Source of the DNA: Tricholomella constricta
Taxonomy: Eukaryota > Basidiomycota > Agaricomycetes > Agaricales > Lyophyllaceae
Direction of reading: 5' to 3'
Length of the DNA: 64,000 bases
NCBI GenBank assembly: GCA_013368375.1
Contig: JAACJP010000019.1
Span: 248,001 to 312,000 of the forward strand
Part shown: positions 44,511 through 56,289 of the stretch, piece after piece
How positions within the stretch are numbered: position 1 is the stretch's first letter
Layout of the letters: each line of letters starts with the position of its first letter
The notes under the pieces: generated by a model
What the model saw: only the letters and a program-made list of their open reading frames with translations
Databases searched by the model: none
Told to the model about the DNA's origin: nothing
Program-made: the position numbers and the translations under genes

Positions 44511-46097
44511 ATGCCGCTACTAGACCTCGCAATATCAGCCAGGTCGCTGTCGGGGAACAACGATGGCGGCCTCACTGTGACCGACGAGATGAAGCAAATC
44601 CTCAGCCAGCCGGGCTTTATCTCCCTAGCGATGGGCGGACAGAGGCTTCGCAACCTTTATGTGGATCGTGCGCGTCTCTGTTTGCATGCAGCAACGCGTA
44701 ATTGATTGTTTTCACAGAAAGTATGAGCTTCCAAGCAATGAAGCTCTCCCATTTCGGTCTGTGTTGCTACGTAGGGAGGATAGCCGAAGTCCGTCAGGTA
44801 TGCAAGGCACGATCGAGGCCCGCTTCCTAGACTCAAATCCCACCCCCAGCAAGTCGAAGCAGGTATAGCGCCAGACCTAGAAGGCACAGAAACGCCGTTC
44901 AAATTTGGCTACGCGACTTTGGTTGTAGCCGGTGCGCAGCGCGTCGAGCCTACGCCAGTCACGAATCATCTCGCCGTCATGACCTACCTTATCTCCTGCG
45001 GGATCCCCCTCGACGTCCCCGACATCGTCGGGTACACCGCCCTCGGGCACGCCGTCATCAGCGACTCGCTCCAGGTCGCCCTCGCGCGCGTGCTCCTTCA
45101 GGCCGGGGCCAACGTGAACCACCAGAACCGCTACGGCGAGGTCCCCCTCCTCGGCGCGTTCCAGAAGAACTACGTCGCGGCGATCGACGTGCTCATGGAG
45201 TTTGGCGCGGACCTGGATGTGAAGGAGGCGGATGGCATGTCGCCTGGCGGGTCGGCGCTGAAGTTTGGCCCGCAGGTGACGGCGGCAGTGCAGAAGTGGA
45301 TCGGCAGACGGAGTGGGAAGGAAGCGCCACGCCTAGAGAAACGATGCGATGCGTGCGGGAAAACGGATGTGCCGCTCAAGAATTGCGCAAAGTGCCAGGT
45401 CGCGCGGTATTGTTCTGTAGAATGCCAGCGTACTATATCTATTTCTGTCTCTCTTGTGTGCAACGCTGACGCGAAAACACCAGGGAACGCGTGGGGAATG
45501 CACAAGAAAGCGTGCAAGCCGTTCTCGAGCTCGACCACCGTGATGCTCAAGCCACGCTACGAGTACGGGCGCACTGTGATGCCCACACAAGCGCTTGCCA
45601 ACAAGTTCTTCGGCTTGTCGGCCAGTACGCCCGCAACGCACTATCGTTCTGCACACGTGCCGAAGGGCATCGCGTCTGAGTCCAAGAACCTCGTCGTCAA
45701 AGTGCAGGTCCCATTCAACCCCGCCACGAACCGCCCCGAAGCGGGTGCAGTGGGCGGGTTGTTTATATACACGAAGAAGCGGGACTTTGTGTGTAGGGTG
45801 CTGAGGGAGGACTGCCCGAAGGAGTATGATCGTGTGGCGGAGGTCATCAGGACGAAGGGCGTGGGTGGTTCAAAGGCGTATTTTGCGGCGGAGCTTAGGA
45901 GCAAGGATGAGCAGGTCGCGGAGGTTCCTGGTGTGGATTTTGGGCGGGACCCGTGTGGTGGGGGGCAAGTTGAAGTGGGGCAAAATACATGTTTGACCCC
46001 GAACAAACGCCAAGGTTATGCCAATGTATTTCACGCCTGGCGAAAATCGAGTTGCAAGTTGCGATTTCTCAAAATTTTAACAATCTTACGATCATAA
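44511..46097 (+). CDS. ankyrin-type/MYND zinc-finger protein, copy 1
   Basis: Exons 44511-44667, 44718-44797, 44850-45429 and 45484-46097; 476 aa, phases consistent. N-terminal half: helical KLSHFGLCCYVGRIAEVR, then ankyrin-like repeats (TPFKFGYATLVVAGAQRV, YTALGHAVISDSLQVALARV LLQAGANVNHQNRYGEVPLL, DVLMEFGADLDVKEADG). A MYND zinc finger at about 245-283 has all ligands: CDACGK, NCAKC, YCSVECQR, HKKAC. The C-terminal part (TPATHYRSAHVPKGIASESK, FICTKKRDFVCRV-like) is shared by the mushroom MYND family. MYND fingers bind proline-rich partners; the role here is unknown. The third intron (45430-45483) is in frame, so read-through is possible but would disrupt the finger. Confidence 0.88.
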
Positions 46098-46139
46098 GTT
46101 CCCCTCCCCGCAGGGAGCTCGCAGTGATAAAAAAATGTC

Positions 46140-46169
46140 CGGCCGTTGCAGTGTTTCGTGCAACGGCCG
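46140..46169 (+). terminator. GC-rich hairpin downstream of the MYND gene
   Basis: An 11-bp perfect stem (CGGCCGTTGCA / TGCAACGGCCG) with 8-nt loop, preceded by A7, 43 bp past the stop codon. Conserved in copy 2 at 58790-58819. Eukaryotes do not use intrinsic terminators, so a role in 3' processing is only a guess. Confidence 0.6.
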
Positions 46170-47126
46170 AACGAGATTCGGCATTGGGTATTCTACGGCG
46201 CCGCATTGCGTTCAGGTATTCTACGGTATTTTAAGCAGATGGAGGCAGCAGTGTCGGCGGTCCAGATCACACAAAGTCTTCTTGCAGCACACGTTGATCA
46301 CGGACGCGCGGCGCTTATGGACTATCTCAGAATGATGACCACGGCAATTGGGGATCGGGTGGTGAATTGTGATCGGGTGGTGCACGTTTAGCCTGGCTAC
46401 AAAGTCAATGATATTCGAGCGTAAAGCATGAAAAAACATACCTTCGGCATTCTGTAGCGCACGATGGCAATTGGATTTCGAGGCGTGCAGCGGTCGCGTA
46501 GATATGTTAGCTAGAAATGGGCGGCAAGGCTCGTTAGCTGAGATGGGGAGTGAAACCATACTGTACCTTCAAGACGCTGCGCACCCCTGCACACCGCGTT
46601 GGCGGAAGAATGTAGGCTTCGTCTGAGGACTGGAAAGGAGGGCTCAATGAACACTTGTGTGCGAAAAGGAGACGAACACATACCTCTGAGCAACAGCCTA
46701 CACTTCCTCCCTGGATCGTGACAGTGATCGGCGGATGAAAGAATGTTGAAGTTGGAATTTGCCGGATGTGCAGTCGTGCATGAAAGATGTCGATGTACTT
46801 TACTAGGGCATGTCAGACAGAATCTGAGTTCAGGAATGAAACGAACGCACCTCCGCACCAGAACCCAGGCGGATACCTTTACCAGTGACGATGATCGGCG
46901 GAAGGAAGAATATGGGGTACAGGTGAGCAACAACGAACAAATACAGGGGCACGGCGCCTACACACTGCTCCGCACGCGAAGGGGAGTTGAGCATACCTCT
47001 ATGCAACACCCCACCCTTCAACTGATATCCTGGGCCGCGACAGCGATCGGCGGAGGATAGGAGATCGAATTTTGGAGGACGGCTTCGAGATATAGGTGAA
47101 TGGCATCACCAATCGACTACAGGTGC

Positions 47127-47143
47127 GCGGTGCTTCGCACCGC
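47127..47143. repeat. short hairpin of the array (GCGGTGC-TTC-GCACCGC)
   Basis: 7-bp stem, 3-nt loop. First of a hairpin series that continues at 47399-47415, 47828-47844 and 48147-48163 (GTGGTGC-NNC-GCACCAC). Confidence 0.8.
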
Positions 47144-47398
47144 TCCGTACCCACTTTCACCAGGGACCTTGAACGTCGCTGGTGGTTTTGACATCGCGTA
47201 GCGGGCACGAGGAAGATCAGGCAAGGCCTCTGGAGCTGGCACCACTCCGCGCCCTACACCAGAGACTCAACGGCGATCGGCGGAAGTCTAGATACCAAGT
47301 TTAAGCGGCGAGGGATGCAGATAATGGATGGATGCATGGACACAGCTAGCCAAGGACAATGAATGCTTGAAGGGTAGGTAATAAATAAACGAACTTAC

Positions 47399-47415
47399 GT
47401 GGTGCTCCGCACCAC
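47399..47415. repeat. short hairpin of the array
   Basis: GTGGTGC-TCC-GCACCAC. On the minus strand the stem ends directly at a GTAAGT donor-like site. Confidence 0.8.
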
Positions 47416-47827
47416 TCCGCATCCTTCAGAACGCCGATCCCGGAAGAGAGGATGTCGAAATTGGCGTGGCGCGATGTTGAAAGGCACTGGGCCGGCGTGA
47501 ATTGCATGGCGGGCGCGGGACAAATGAGGCTAGGCCTCTCGAGCTGATTATCACTCCACACCCTCCATCGAACCCTCAACAGCGATTGGCGGAAGGCCAA
47601 ATTGCAATTTTGGCGGCGAGGGGTGCGCGGGTGATGGGACTACGCTTCTGGAACTGGGACCACTTCACACCCTACACCAGAGCCTCAGTGGTGATCGGCG
47701 GAAGGTCCGACATCGAATTTGGCAGCGAAGGTGCAGTTAATGGCAGTGGCGTCCGCGGGAAGGTGTGAACACAGCTAGAGACGGTCAACAAATGCTTGAG
47801 CGGTGGGGAATAGCAAAACGAACCTAC

Positions 47828-47844
47828 GTGGTGCTTCGCACCAC
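47828..47844. repeat. short hairpin of the array
   Basis: GTGGTGC-TTC-GCACCAC, adjoining GTAGGT on the minus strand. Confidence 0.8.
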
Positions 47845-48146
47845 TCCGCACCCTCGAGGGTGATCCCCGGACGAAAGAATATCAAATTTGACGTGGCGTA
47901 GCGTTGAAAGACACTGGGGCGGTGCCGATTGCAAGGCGGGCGCGGGTCAAATGGGCCTAGGCCTCTGGAGTGGGCACCACCCCGCACCCTTTATCAGATC
48001 CTCAATGGCGATCGGCGGAACACCAAATATCGAGTTTGGCAGCAAGGGGTGAAGGTAACGGATGCGTGTCGACCGTGGGGAGGCGTGGACACAGCTGGTG
48101 AAGATAAATGAACGCTTGAAGGGTAGGGATAAATGAACGAACTTAC

Positions 48147-48163
48147 GTGGTGCTCCGCACCAC
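48147..48163. repeat. short hairpin of the array
   Basis: GTGGTGC-TCC-GCACCAC, adjoining GTAAGT on the minus strand. Confidence 0.8.
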
Positions 48164-49412
48164 TCCGCACTCTTTTCCAGAAGAGAGGATGTCAAATTTG
48201 GTGTCGCGTGATGTCGAAAGATACTGTAACGGAAGGGGAGAGGTTAATTACATGGTGGGTGTGGGGCAAATGGGGCTAGGCACCTGAAGTGGGCACCACT
48301 CGACACCTTGACCGGAGCCTCAAAGCGATCGGCGGAAGGCCGAATATCGAGTTTGACAGCGAGAAATGCGATTTGTGGATGCATGGCAGCTGAGTTTGGC
48401 AGCGAGGGGTGAAAATGGATGCGCGGGGACCGAGGGAAGGCGTGGACACTGCTAGAGAAGATCAGTGAACGCTTGAGCAGTGGGGAATGAAAGGACAAAC
48501 TCTTGGTCGAGAATCTGGCATGGCGCGAACGTACTTGGTGGTTCTCCGCTCAATTCCGTGACCTATTCTTCCCCGATATCCAATGCCTCAATCGTCCGAT
48601 GATCAAAAGTCGATACCAAATACATTTTGCTCTAAATTTGAAGACGAGGGCGCGTGGGGTGCTGCACGGCGCGTCTGCGCCTCAAAGACGACCAGCGACG
48701 CGTAAGGAGGATGGCTTTGGGCATATCGAATCGGTGACTTGGATGCGTGGGGGCGTTTGGAGTGCAGGTTTGGCAGGCAATTTGATACCAGAACTTAAAG
48801 ACTAGAGGAAATAGGAATCAGCCTGGCGCTCGTATGTAAGGATTTGTACGCACATCATGTACCAAGCCTCGCCCTCATCCTCTACATGGAGCACCCACGT
48901 TGGTATCGTTGAGCGCGCGGAAAACATTATGGAAAGTGCCACAGGTGCGGATGCGTCTGTGAGGATGAAAAAAGTCAGTCTGGGAAAAACAGCTCAAGGG
49001 GTAATGAAGAACGTACCGCGAGTTCGACTGTCAATCAATCGCCGTCGTCTTTGGCGCCGTCTTCCTTTGCGGGGAGTCACGTTGGCATATTTGAGCGCCC
49101 AGGACACGCGTGGAGAGCGCAACGGGCGCAATGAAGGCGCGATGGGGGCGCGATGATACGCGAGTTTGGCTGTTGGTAGATCACCATCGTCCCTTCACGG
49201 AGAGCGTTCACATTGGCGTTTTGTAGTGTGCGGAGCACGCGTAGAGAGCACAACGGGCGCGATGAGGATGCGATCTGGACGCGCAGATAAGAAATTGCTC
49301 TGCAAGACGTTCAAGTTGATGGCAAACTACTCACGGATATTTGTTGCCAACTTGGACGCCAAACAACGTCCTCGACATCGTCAACATTGGCGGCGACAAT
49401 GAATAGCGGCAT

Positions 49413-51127
49413 CGCAGGGCTTGATGCATTAATCTGGAATTGGGGATGGGATAGTGGACTGACATAGATTCCGCATGGGAGGTGTTATAATTTCTTGTCC
49501 GTCGGGAGACCATTTATACTGATTTCCGCGAACAGCCCTGAGCACCGTTGCCCGGCTGCGGCTGAAGCTTTCCGCCGCAAATTCGTATCCGTCAGGTCAG
49601 TGTTTGTTGATTTTGCTTGGCGGAAAGCTTCTTACACTAGGCTTTTATTGCCAGGGTATTGCCCCTCCACTCAATATTCCAGTCGAATCGCCTGGATCAG
49701 GGGAGAGGATCTGCCGTATTTGTGCCTCCCCTGCCGTTTATCCGAGCTTGGTTTTCGAGCAGTGAGTGAAGTATACCTCTGTACAATTTTGAGAAGCACA
49801 CTGCTTCCTGTGCCAGCTCCCAGAGTGCACAGATGCTTAGAAAGTCTGCTAAACATCCATCCACTCTGGGAGCGAGCTCAGCTAGCAAGCAGGTACGTAC
49901 CTTACTCCATATGCGACGCCACATGCCTAGACTATTGCAATATCTTCCCACTCCACTCTGGACTTGCTTCACCGGACTTACATTGTGATTGGTATTTCTG
50001 CTGACAAGTCCCTGTATTTCATTTCAAGGACTGATCACTTACAAGTTTCTTTATTTAGGAACACAATGGGCTGTCCGCTTTCACGATGATTGCTGTGATG
50101 GCATGTCCACCTCGAAATGCCGGCACAGTCTCGTACCTCTATTTTGTCCGCTCAAATTAATGCATGCACATGGTAAGCTCAACACTCACCCTGTTTACTA
50201 GCACTGTATCCATCCCAACTCATATATCATTTGCAGGTTCCCTCCTCTATTGCATCTTCTGTGGCATGTCGCTTGTGCTAGATCAGGTCGACGGAATATT
50301 GTGACTCAGGCACACATGACTTCTCCGTCAACGCAGGTAAGCTCCCATCAATTCATCTGCCGCTCGGGATGTTGCGCTCGAGGGTATAAAGGCTCCTGTA
50401 TTTCAGTGTAATTCCAACATCCGCTCTCCATTCTCCATCCTCACTCTCGTCTATGGATATAGTTGACCATTAGGTACCTACATCTTGTCTCTTTGTATTT
50501 CTATTGACTGATATATTTCTTCAGCCAGCATTACATCTTGTTTATCCAACGCGCCTCATCGTGTAGGTCTTTTTCTACTTTCCATATTCTGCTAACATTT
50601 ACCTCTGCAATCAGTCGTTTATCCAAGTGTGCAGAGCATTAATTGTGTGTGTACTCACCACAGTCATGATTCAACTATTGAATTTACCTTGTTCCTCAAG
50701 AAATCCTGATATTACAACCCAACGGCGGCACTGAGCTTTGTCCAACCGCTGCACGGATCTTCATGGCACCGTTGCGTAATTTTCTCTGTCTCATGTTGCT
50801 CTTCTAATTTCAAAGGCCGAGGATCACACTTCTTTTCAGAGATTTCGGCCCTGCGGCGAGTGTCGGTACTCTGAGATTTGGTCTGTGCCAGCTGTTCTCC
50901 TGCGTATGATCATTGAGTTTACAAGCACCGCAACACTTATTACAACCCCCGTTCAAGTTGACTGAGAAATAGCTTCAGTTGTATGACACGCCGCAACTTG
51001 CTGCTCATGGGAGGCACTCTAATCTTGTTTGTTCATCTCACCGAAAGACTACTCGATGTTCACCACTGATGGCTGACCCCAAATTGGATACGCTGTGAGA
51101 GAGTGTAAAACCCGTCGCAGCGCCTGA
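49413..51127. other. right part of duplication copy 1, no supported protein
   Basis: Plus-strand segments look like short exons between GTAAGC donors and CAG acceptors (for example ATG|GTAAGC at about 50173 and TTTGCAG at about 50236), but no frame runs through. CATTTATACTG at about 49507 and GGGTATAAAGGCTCC at about 50379 are TATA-like. All are also present in copy 2. A GATTTCGGCCCTGCGGCGAG element sits at 50841. Confidence 0.45.
50379..50393 (+). promoter_or_regulatory. TATA-like element, conserved in both copies
   Basis: GGGTATAAAGGCTCC, identical in copy 2 near 63215. A second weaker one, GAGAGTGTAAAACCCG at about 51100, is GAGAGTATAAAGCCCG in copy 2. Confidence 0.35.
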
Positions 51128-51560
51128 TTGAAGTACTTGCGGGCAAATGGCTGCTCACATTATACACCTCATTACCGTCGCAGCGCCTGCCATCAAGATA
51201 CTTGCTGGGTGATAGCAATTCTGTGTCCAGTATACCCCGTTACCTTCCATGATACCACAGCCTGTTGCAGCGATGGCAGTTCCATGTCCATCATGGTAGT
51301 ATTATATACTTCATTACCTTTCGACTCACGCTCCTGTTGTAATCTATATGTCAATATAAATCTTTGCCCAACCACATCTCGTCGGTTACGCACCTGGGTC
51401 ATGAACCTTGCAGGAATCGCGTGCCACGCCATATCATTGTGGATTTTTCTTGAAGAGATATGTTAGTCGGCGCGTTTGAGTAGCCAGTAGACGTTACCGA
51501 TACACATCCAGTCCCTAATGGCTTGAAGGTGTGCGCGTGCAACAGGTGCATCCGAGCGCG
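51128..51560. other. spacer between duplication copies, left part
   Basis: No gene. CGTCGCAGCGCCTG occurs twice (about 51113 and 51177), and a related GTTGCAGCGATGG occurs at about 51263. Confidence 0.4.
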
Positions 51561-52235
51561 TGGTGCATCGCATAATCGCAAAGCCGTCGCGGTACAATGT
51601 ATCTAGGATGTGCCGTTGGAAGGTATCAGTAGTGATCAGAGTCGCAATATTTACGTAGACGCACTGTGTCTTGCAAGTTTGAATCATCAATGGCGTATTT
51701 TTGTCAACATGCAGCTGTGTGAGTGGCGTATCGCATCGTTGCAAAGTTATCTTGCGGTACACTTGCTTGCTGCCTGGGATGAAAGATGTAAGGTGCGCCA
51801 CATGAAGTGTTATGGCATCAGGAGCAGTATTGACGTCGATACGCCGTGCTCGAGTCGTCGATGGTGTATTTGGTATCGCCTTGCGATAGTGCGTGCTGCG
51901 TATCGCATCGTTGCAAAGTTGTCGTGGTACGCTTGCTTTCTGCCTGAGAAGAAGGATGTAGGATAGATCACCTGTAGTGCGTGACATTGGTAGTTATCAA
52001 ATTCGCAGTATTCATGTCAAATTCGCAGTATGTACCCGTCATTGTCTTTGCGTCGACATACCCGTTGTATCTAGTGTCGCAATGCATCACATCGTCGTAT
52101 CGTCGTTATGGCACACCAGACCAAGATGTAGGATGTACTTTTTGAAAGTGTTATGTAGCGATATAATTTGCAGTGCTTACCCGTCTGCCGCGCCGTGCAA
52201 ATTCAAGCGTCGTTAGCGTATTTGACATGTAACAA
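51561..52235 (-). repeat. second tandem repeat, period about 170 bp
   Basis: Units are marked by CGTATCGCATCGTTGCAAAG (51728 and 51900), by GCAATATTTACGTAGACG at 51644 and its relative GCAGTATTGACGTCGATACG at 51822, and by a more distant unit at 52172 (GCAGTGCTTACCCGTCTGCC). A minus-strand frame of 174 aa (51463-51987) is a by-product of the repeat; its apparent protein is itself repetitive. Confidence 0.65.
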
Positions 52236-55210
52236 TTGAGATACCGGGTCCATTGCGTTCGTCGATCTGTATAGAGGAGCCCAGTACCAATTGCAAATAT
52301 GAAGCGGCTGTATGGTGTGGTGGGAGACGTCGTCCTTGTTAGTTCAGCCTGTAGCACATACAGTCGTAAGACACACCTTTGAGATGTGCTGTCTAGTGCG
52401 CAAACACACCATCCAAGTGCTACTGAAGCCCTTCGCTCCACAAGAGATCCCTTCTTCGTGCGATTGCGTTGCGGTGGGAGTGCGCAGCAGGGCGTGTTCA
52501 ACGAGCATGCGGCTGAATGAAGACGGATCACATAATGTAAGTTAAGATAGAATGACGAGAGCGTCGAGCTCACCTTAGTTTTCGAGTGGTTGAGTGCGGC
52601 AGAGAAGTAATATGAATAGAAACACGAGAGCTGTATGCCTTTCGAAACGTTAATGAGACTGGGGTTGAATAGATTGAGAGAAATAGAAGTGAACACACCG
52701 GTGATCCAAATAAACGGTAATCTGATCACAGATCTTGCGTCCTAGCGCCAAAACTGCATGGACGTGCTCTTGCTCTCGACGCCTCTTCGCGTTTCGGATG
52801 CCCACAGATTAGATTTCACTCCTGCAGTAAGCAATCCACCTATATTATCTGCTCAGACCATCTCTCGTCTTGTGGATAGGCATTAAAGACTGTACGTTGT
52901 TCTTGAGATGTTTCGTATCATTTCGAATCTTTTACCGCTCGCTGTGGCCCGAATGCAAGTCCTGTCACTTTGAACTCTTAGAATCGGCCCCCAACCCAGC
53001 CGTCCAACACGTCCAGTGCCCTCATCCAGCGCGCGCAGTAGACTTACATCGTAGGCATTTAACGTCTATTCTTGGGTTGCAATCCCCAGCCTTCGGCGTT
53101 ACACAGAGCAGGTACGTGTCCATGGCCTATTTACGGGTGAGCTCAGGTCTTCATCTCGTTCCCGGGGTACAGTATAGCGCATGGTTTTCTTCCGCTCCAT
53201 CTCTGTCCACCCCTACATTTTCCGAAAATGCTACGAGGAACGGGCGCCACGAACGTGTCGAGCGCGAACCTCCGCCTTTGATGCCCTCCCTGTTATCTTT
53301 CTCCACATCTCTCTGTGAACACCCACCGCCCTGACTCATGCCAAGGCAAGTATATCTGCAATCGCACCTGGACTCTCCGTTTCCCCGTGCGCGACGGCCT
53401 CCAAACGCAACCGACGAGACCTCAGCCTAGTTCTGCCCGCTCCGCATTCGACGATGGTTGTACGCACCACATTCGCCGGAAACCGAACACTCACCTCGGC
53501 CTCGGAGGAGGATGTTCTTTGTTCTATGTTTCGGGGCGTGGTCTTCGTCTCGTCGGCAAGACTGGATGGGGTGATGCACTTGGAGCTAGCGCTGACCATG
53601 CAGCATGGAGGGTTTGCGGCGATGGCAGCGTAATGCCAGCGAGATCAATGCGAGGCACGGGGAGGAGGCGGGGATATTTCACTAGGCCAGGTTCGCCACA
53701 AATTTTATTCCAGGCACCTTGTCCACCACATCTCCGTCGCACGGAGATGACATCGTTGCCCGCCTCCTGTCGTTTCGCACACCGCTCGGTATGTCGCGGC
53801 TGCATGTATAAAAGCTCTCACTTATCTATTCTTTTGTATCGTCAGCTTCCCGTTGACATCCTCCTCCACTTTCCCTCATCATTTCCATGTCTTCTTGGTA
53901 TGTACATTTTCTATTATCTGTACGATTTCTCAACGCCGTGGATTTATTGTAGCCTTCTTCATGACGCCCGTAAGTTGTCGTCTGCCCCACCTGCTGTCTC
54001 TACTCACATTCTCGAATCCAGGCACCGATTCCGACCGTTCAACGCATCTCAGGGGATCCCAGAAGGTATATATATATATATTACCTCTCACACGATGTCC
54101 TACTGATTCACAATATATCACGGATTTTAGCCGAAACAACGCACATTTTTCTGAGATTTCGGCCCCGCGGCGAGCGGCACCCTGCTCATCTCATAAATAG
54201 ACGACGAATCTCGTCCCCGGCGTCTGGCTGTGTTAGCGGAGCGGTGCGCCGCACCGCGACAAGCAAGGTATATTTATTACCTCCGTACATTAGCCGATGC
54301 ACGTAGTACGACTACATTCCAGATCTGAGCCCCATGGTGTGGGACCCCATCCTGCCATTCGAACATGGCGTCATCCCCCCCGTCGCGGTGCGTAGCACCG
54401 CGGCACAGTTTGCAAGCCAATCCCTTTGCCAAAACTAACCCAGATCTGTCGTCCAAATTCCAGCCCCCGCGGCGAGCGGTACTTAGCATCAAGGTATGTC
54501 TCCGCAATTTCGAATATGGCCCTGCATGCCTAGGTATTGCATTTTTCTAATACTTACCTCCACTTCCCAGAGCCTTCGGCCCTGCGGCGACCAGCGCCCT
54601 GTCATGTCGCTTATTTTCTTCGAATATGATCAGTGCCTCGCACCGTAATTTGTTGTTGGTATGCTTTGACAATATCATTTTTTCTTTTCACCTCACGCCG
54701 AGTAGGTAGCATCGCACATCATATATATTCACACTATTCTAATTGTTCAGTAATTAGTCTACCCGGTACCTAGTGTAGATCTAGTTGAGATGAGTCAACA
54801 GTATAGGTGCCAGGCGCGTGCTATAACGTAGCGAGCACGCACGTACAAGATGCCCCAGTCATCGCGCTATGACGCTGGGTATCTCTGAGCACGCCGTCTG
54901 TAACAGCGCTGTCGATGCGTTCCGCTGCATCCTCGACAGCTCCCGCCCCAACTTGAGACGATGCAGTGCCTCTTGTGTAGCATGAACCTGGGGCCCGTCA
55001 TGTTTCGCAGTTGCCGGTCGTTCGTTCGTTAATTGCGCGCGATGAACCGTAGCTAGTAGTACAGATACTCACTTACCTGTCGTGTAATATGTTCGGGCCA
55101 TTTCTCCCCGCGCTATGCGCTGCAAGTTGTTTGTTCGAGTGTCAACGCGCTCAATGTCCGTCACGATTCGATGCAATCGTGCTGGGCACCTTGCTGCTGT
55201 GGGAAGCCGA
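52236..55210. other. spacer, no supported gene; short dispersed motif
   Basis: Open frames on both strands lack motifs and consistent splicing. TTTCGGCCCCGCGGCGAGCG-type elements occur at 54154, 54456 and 54571. Two GC hairpins of the GGTGC...GCACC type occur near 54240 (GCGGTGCG-C-CGCACCGC) and 54384 (CGCGGTGC-GTA-GCACCGCG). Confidence 0.5.
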
Positions 55211-55410
55211 GGCGGGCGCGACAGTCGTGCATGCGTGGGGACCTGTGGTCGCGGTGGTGGGTTTGATGCCAGCGCCGGCTGGTCCTTCTACTGCCGTTAG
55301 TGGTGTACTGGGCGGGCGCGACAGTCGTGCATGCGTGGGGACCTGTGGTCGCGGTGGTGGGTTTGGTGCCAGCGCCGGCTGGTCCTTCTACTGCCGTTAG
55401 TGGTGTACTG
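55211..55410 (+). repeat. 100-bp tandem duplication
   Basis: Two adjacent units of exactly 100 bp (55211-55310, 55311-55410), differing at one base seen (GATGCC versus GGTGCC). They begin GGCGGGCGCGACAGTCGTGC. Confidence 0.93.
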
Positions 55411-56289
55411 TACCGATGCCGGCGCCCACAGTCCCGCCGCCGCCTCGTACTGCTCAAGCGCGATGGCGAAATCGGCGTAATTTCCCCCAGCCCCCAACCC
55501 GATCCCCATGCCCATCCCGAGCGCCAGGTCCCGGTATACATCACCCATGCTCGCTCAGGCCCGCCGACGCGAAGTCCATGAAGCCTATCGATGTGGACGC
55601 CGACGACCTGAAAGTGCACATGTCGACTCAGGGCACATGCTCGACTGCCGCTATACCTTTCGCCTGCCCTTCTGCCGCTCCTTTTCCTGGGTACATAGCA
55701 AGATCCACCTCGAGCGCCCCGACCTCCTTCCCAAGCCGCAGGTTCGCATACTGCAGCTGCTGCAGCTCGTGCTCCACCCGCTCCTGCGACTGCCCCCGCC
55801 CCCGCCCCAAGCCCGTCGAACATGCACACCTGCAGCAGCCCAGGTGCAGGCGCGACACTGAGTACCAGATCGAGCACCCTGCGTCTCGAGCACACGCCCG
55901 CACCCGCCTAGGCCTGCAGCCGAGTGTACACCATCGTGTCCTTTACGCTACCCTAGCCCCATCCCCATCCCCTCCGTCTCGATCCGCAGCTCACCAAGCT
56001 CTCATCTCCTGCGGGATGCATTACTGTCGCCCCTGCCTTTGCCGCCCCCCGGCCCGGCACGTTGAGCATATACACCTGCAGCAGCGCAGGTATAGACGCA
56101 ACGCTGAGCCCGGGATCGAGCACCCCGTCGTCGTCTAGAAGCCATCCCTGCCCCGGTCAGGTGGAGGAAGCGCATGAAGGACGCGTCTGAATCAAGTAAT
56201 CAGGCGATAATTTTAGGTGCAGCGCAGATAACGTACCGTGAGCACAATCCCCAATCCACTCGCCCCATCTCTTTCCTGCAACTGCACCG
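55411..56289. other. GC-rich spacer with internal duplication
   Basis: CACCTGCAGCAGC..AGGT..GACGC and GATCGAGCACCC occur at about 55825-55885 and again at about 56066-56130. The minus strand shows a helical, Ala/Gly-rich fragment (HELQQLQYANLRLGKEVGAL) but no complete gene. Confidence 0.45.

Larger units (their letters stand above)
46221..49412 (-). repeat. satellite-like array of exon/intron-like modules, copy 1
   Basis: Tandem units marked by GCGATCGGCGGAA: about 46723, 46882 and 47041 (spacing 159), then 47271, 47579, 47690, 48007 and 48328 (dimers of about 317). On the minus strand each unit carries a donor-like site (GTATGT, GTGCGT, GTAAGT or GTAGGT) and many carry an acceptor-like TTTCTAG/CACCAG, so the array reads like repeated roughly 70-110-nt exons with roughly 50-nt introns. 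Frames between units shift and contain stops, so a protein is not demonstrated. The minus-strand ATG at 49412 opens a 26-codon exon (MPLFIVAANVDDVEDVVWRP) ending at a GTGAGT donor. Confidence 0.7.
44100..51130 (+). repeat. segmental duplication, copy 1
   Basis: About 7 kb that recurs in direct orientation from about 56800 to the window end. The offset is 12,650 bp across the MYND gene, about 12,566 in the middle of the array and about 12,830-12,840 after it, reflecting indels within the array. Markers shared in order: MYND gene, 11-bp-stem hairpin, satellite array, divergent segment at 49412, and GGGTATAAAGGCTCC at 50381. Confidence 0.9.

Noticed and set aside
46723..48350. CRISPR-like reading of the regular repeats
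   Set aside because: Units are about 159/317 bp and diverged along their whole length, in a eukaryotic context. They are tandem repeats, not short repeats with unique spacers.
48503..48805. 100-aa plus-strand frame also open in copy 2 (61345-61647)
   Set aside because: Both start with TTG rather than ATG, and nearly all differences between the copies change residues, often radically. This is what unselected sequence looks like.
51463..51987. 174-aa minus-strand frame
   Set aside because: It spans the 170-bp tandem repeat and its protein is only the translation of that repeat. No domain recognised.
53315..54106. 263-aa plus-strand frame
   Set aside because: No ATG start at the end, Arg/Pro/Ser-rich composition typical of GC-rich non-coding sequence, and no motif.
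55161..55895. 244-aa minus-strand frame across the 100-bp duplication
   Set aside because: Ala/Gly/Arg-rich shadow. The 100-bp unit is not a multiple of three, so the frame changes between units.
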